Source: Paraburkholderia sp. IMGN_8
Lineage (GTDB): Bacteria > Pseudomonadota > Gammaproteobacteria > Burkholderiales > Burkholderiaceae
Direction of reading: 5' to 3'
Assembly (NCBI RefSeq): GCF_038050405.1
Contig: NZ_CP150901.1
Location: 1,302,001 to 1,366,000 of the forward strand
DNA: 64,000 nt
In this document: positions 62,856 to 64,000 of the stretch, one piece after another
How positions within the stretch are numbered: position 1 is the first letter of the stretch
Layout: the number at the start of each line of letters is the position of its first letter
Made by a program: the position numbers and the translations under genes
Notes under the pieces: model-generated
Database searches by the model: none
What the model was told of the DNA's origin: nothing
The model's input: the letters and a program-made list of their open reading frames with translations, nothing else

Positions 62856-64000
62856 TTGTCGGCTGATTCATTCGAGTTCTCGAGTTCTGCGTCGCGCGTG
62901 GCGACGTCGCCTATCCGAGAGCTTTTTGGTCTGCTTGATTGCCCTGACATTGTCTCCCTCGCTAGTGGATTGCCGTCGAAAGAAGCTCTTGATATCGACG
63001 GGCTGAGCAAAGCGACAAGCATGGCAGTCAAGCAATCCGCGGCTGTTGCATTCCGGTACGGAGCAACAGCCGGCTATGACCCGCTCAGAGAGCTTCTTGT
63101 TCAACGGGAGAGGGATAAAGGCATTCCCGCGGAGAGGGGGCGACTGCTTGTCACGTCAGGCTCGCAGCAAGCGATTGACTTGGTTTGCCGGATCCTCGTC
63201 AACCCGGGTGAAAACGTAGTCGTTGAGGCACCAACCCGCTTGGGGGCATTGCTAACGCTCCGGTTTCAAGGTGCGAAATTGAGAGCGGTGGTGACGGACG
63301 AGGAAGGCATTGACGTCGACGAACTGAGGCGTACAGCCGAACTTCACCGTCCAAAGTTGCTTTACCTGATTCCTAGTTTTTCGAATCCGACTGGACGAAT
63401 CACCTCCCTCAAGCGACGGAAGGAAATCCTCTGGCTTGCGAAAGAGTTCAGGTTTTATGTCGTTGAAGACGACCCGCACAGTGAACTCTACTTTAATGAG
63501 CCGCCGCCGCCTTCGCTTTACGCGCTTGCTGATGATGAGGAGCGCGACTGGGTGATTCATATCTCAAGTCTTTCGAAGATATTGGCACCAGGCTTGCGCG
63601 TGGCCTGGCTGGCCGCACCGCAACGGTTAATGGGGCACCTAACTACCGCAAAGCAGCTATGTGATACCCACACTTCTATGTTGTCACAATTGGTGGTGTT
63701 TCATTATCTCAATGGAGGCTCACTTGAGCCAGCATTGAGCCGTGCGCGACGCTTCTATGTTGCTCAATCTGCCGTAATGAGTAAAGCAATCAGGACCGAG
63801 CTGAAAGGAAGTGCCTTCAAGTTTGCTCGACCAGAAGGTGGACTTTTTTTCTGGGGACGGCTTGAGGGGCTTGACACAACTAAGGTCTTGGAAGATGCGA
63901 TCCGGTCTGGCGTCGCCTTTATGCCCGGGGCCGCGTTCTATACAACAGATTCAGTCAACGACTGCCTTCGCTTGTCGTTTGCGAGCGCCACTGCAGAGCA
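62856..64000 (+). CDS. PLP-dependent aminotransferase, fold type I (partial at window edge)
   Basis: The frame opens with TTG 62856 behind AGGGGGAG and runs off the window after about 381 residues. SPIRELFGLLDCPDIVSLASG, VTSGSQQAIDLVCRIL, PSFSNPTGR, VVEDDPHSELYF and the PLP Lys in SSLSKILAPGLRVAW match the 2-aminoadipate/aromatic aminotransferase (LysN/ARO8-like) group. No HTH is fused. Substrate unknown. It may be controlled by the MocR regulator at 59.9 kb. Confidence 0.88.
   Translation, partial: MSADSFEFSSSASRVATSPIRELFGLLDCPDIVSLASGLPSKEALDIDGLSKATSMAVKQSAAVAFRYGATAGYDPLRELLVQRERDKGIPAERGRLLVTSGSQQAIDLVCRILVNPGENVVVEAPTRLGALLTLRFQGAKLRAVVTDEEGIDVDELRRTAELHRPKLLYLIPSFSNPTGRITSLKRRKEILWLAKEFRFYVVEDDPHSELYFNEPPPPSLYALADDEERDWVIHISSLSKILAPGLRVAWLAAPQRLMGHLTTAKQLCDTHTSMLSQLVVFHYLNGGSLEPALSRARRFYVAQSAVMSKAIRTELKGSAFKFARPEGGLFFWGRLEGLDTTKVLEDAIRSGVAFMPGAAFYTTDSVNDCLRLSFASATAE

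Noticed and set aside
1..64000. CRISPR array, rRNA or tRNA genes
   Set aside because: No regularly spaced repeats and no sequence resembling rRNA or a tRNA cloverleaf were noticed; a covariance-model search would be decisive.

Overview
The window reads as a chromosome segment of a Burkholderiaceae bacterium, most likely Paraburkholderia or a close relative. Pointers are the high-GC codon use, FlhD/FlhC of beta-proteobacterial type, a BPSL0761-family protein, an H-NS of Burkholderia type and several Burkholderia-type IS remnants. This is an inference from gene content; no rRNA or tRNA gene was seen that could place it exactly.

Left chromosomal part (1 to about 10 kb): the end of an acyl-CoA-dehydrogenase-like gene, a Mn/Fe Nramp transporter with a clear terminator, flhDC (flagellar master regulators), a dead YeeE/YedE gene, a GNAT acetyltransferase, an XRE/MmyB-type regulator with a near-perfect operator palindrome, a HigBA-like toxin-antitoxin pair, small metabolic genes (NTF2-like, RbsD/FucU, DoxX) and a DHA2 drug exporter.

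Accessory island (about 10.4 to 43.8 kb): a patchwork of defence-like, mobile and hypothetical genes. Its core is a Tn7-like operon tnsA-tnsB-tnsC-tniQ (25.9 to 31.5 kb) whose tnsC carries an in-frame TGA. Around it are a GIY-YIG protein, two C5 cytosine methyltransferases (one cut by an IS, the other with no visible motif I), three diverged paralogues of an unrecognised family (14.4, 19.9 and 21.5 kb), a TnpB-family gene with no visible zinc ribbon, a metallophosphoesterase, an HD-domain protein, a SET-domain protein, a Tat-exported cysteine protease, a truncated helicase and an H-NS/histone-H1-like protein. Two identical 863-bp IS5-family elements lie in opposite orientation at 18.8 and 36.4 kb. 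Two related inverted repeats built from DnaA-box-like arms, in mirror orientation, sit near both island edges (10.38 and 43.29 kb). Decay is widespread: nonsense codons, frameshifts, truncated IS607, ISL3 and RES-type genes.

Right chromosomal part (about 44.4 to 64 kb): a second DHA2 exporter with a divergent tetR that has an in-frame TAG, an M24 peptidase, a GlxA-like AraC regulator, a broken IS3 element, a degenerate EAL protein, and a tightly overlapping operon (AhpD-like protein, acyl-CoA-dehydrogenase-like protein, ABC ATPase, Tat-exported binding protein, permease) next to an AraC regulator, suggesting uptake plus oxidation of a small organic (possibly organosulfur) compound. A MocR-type regulator, a TnpB fragment and the start of a PLP aminotransferase close the window.
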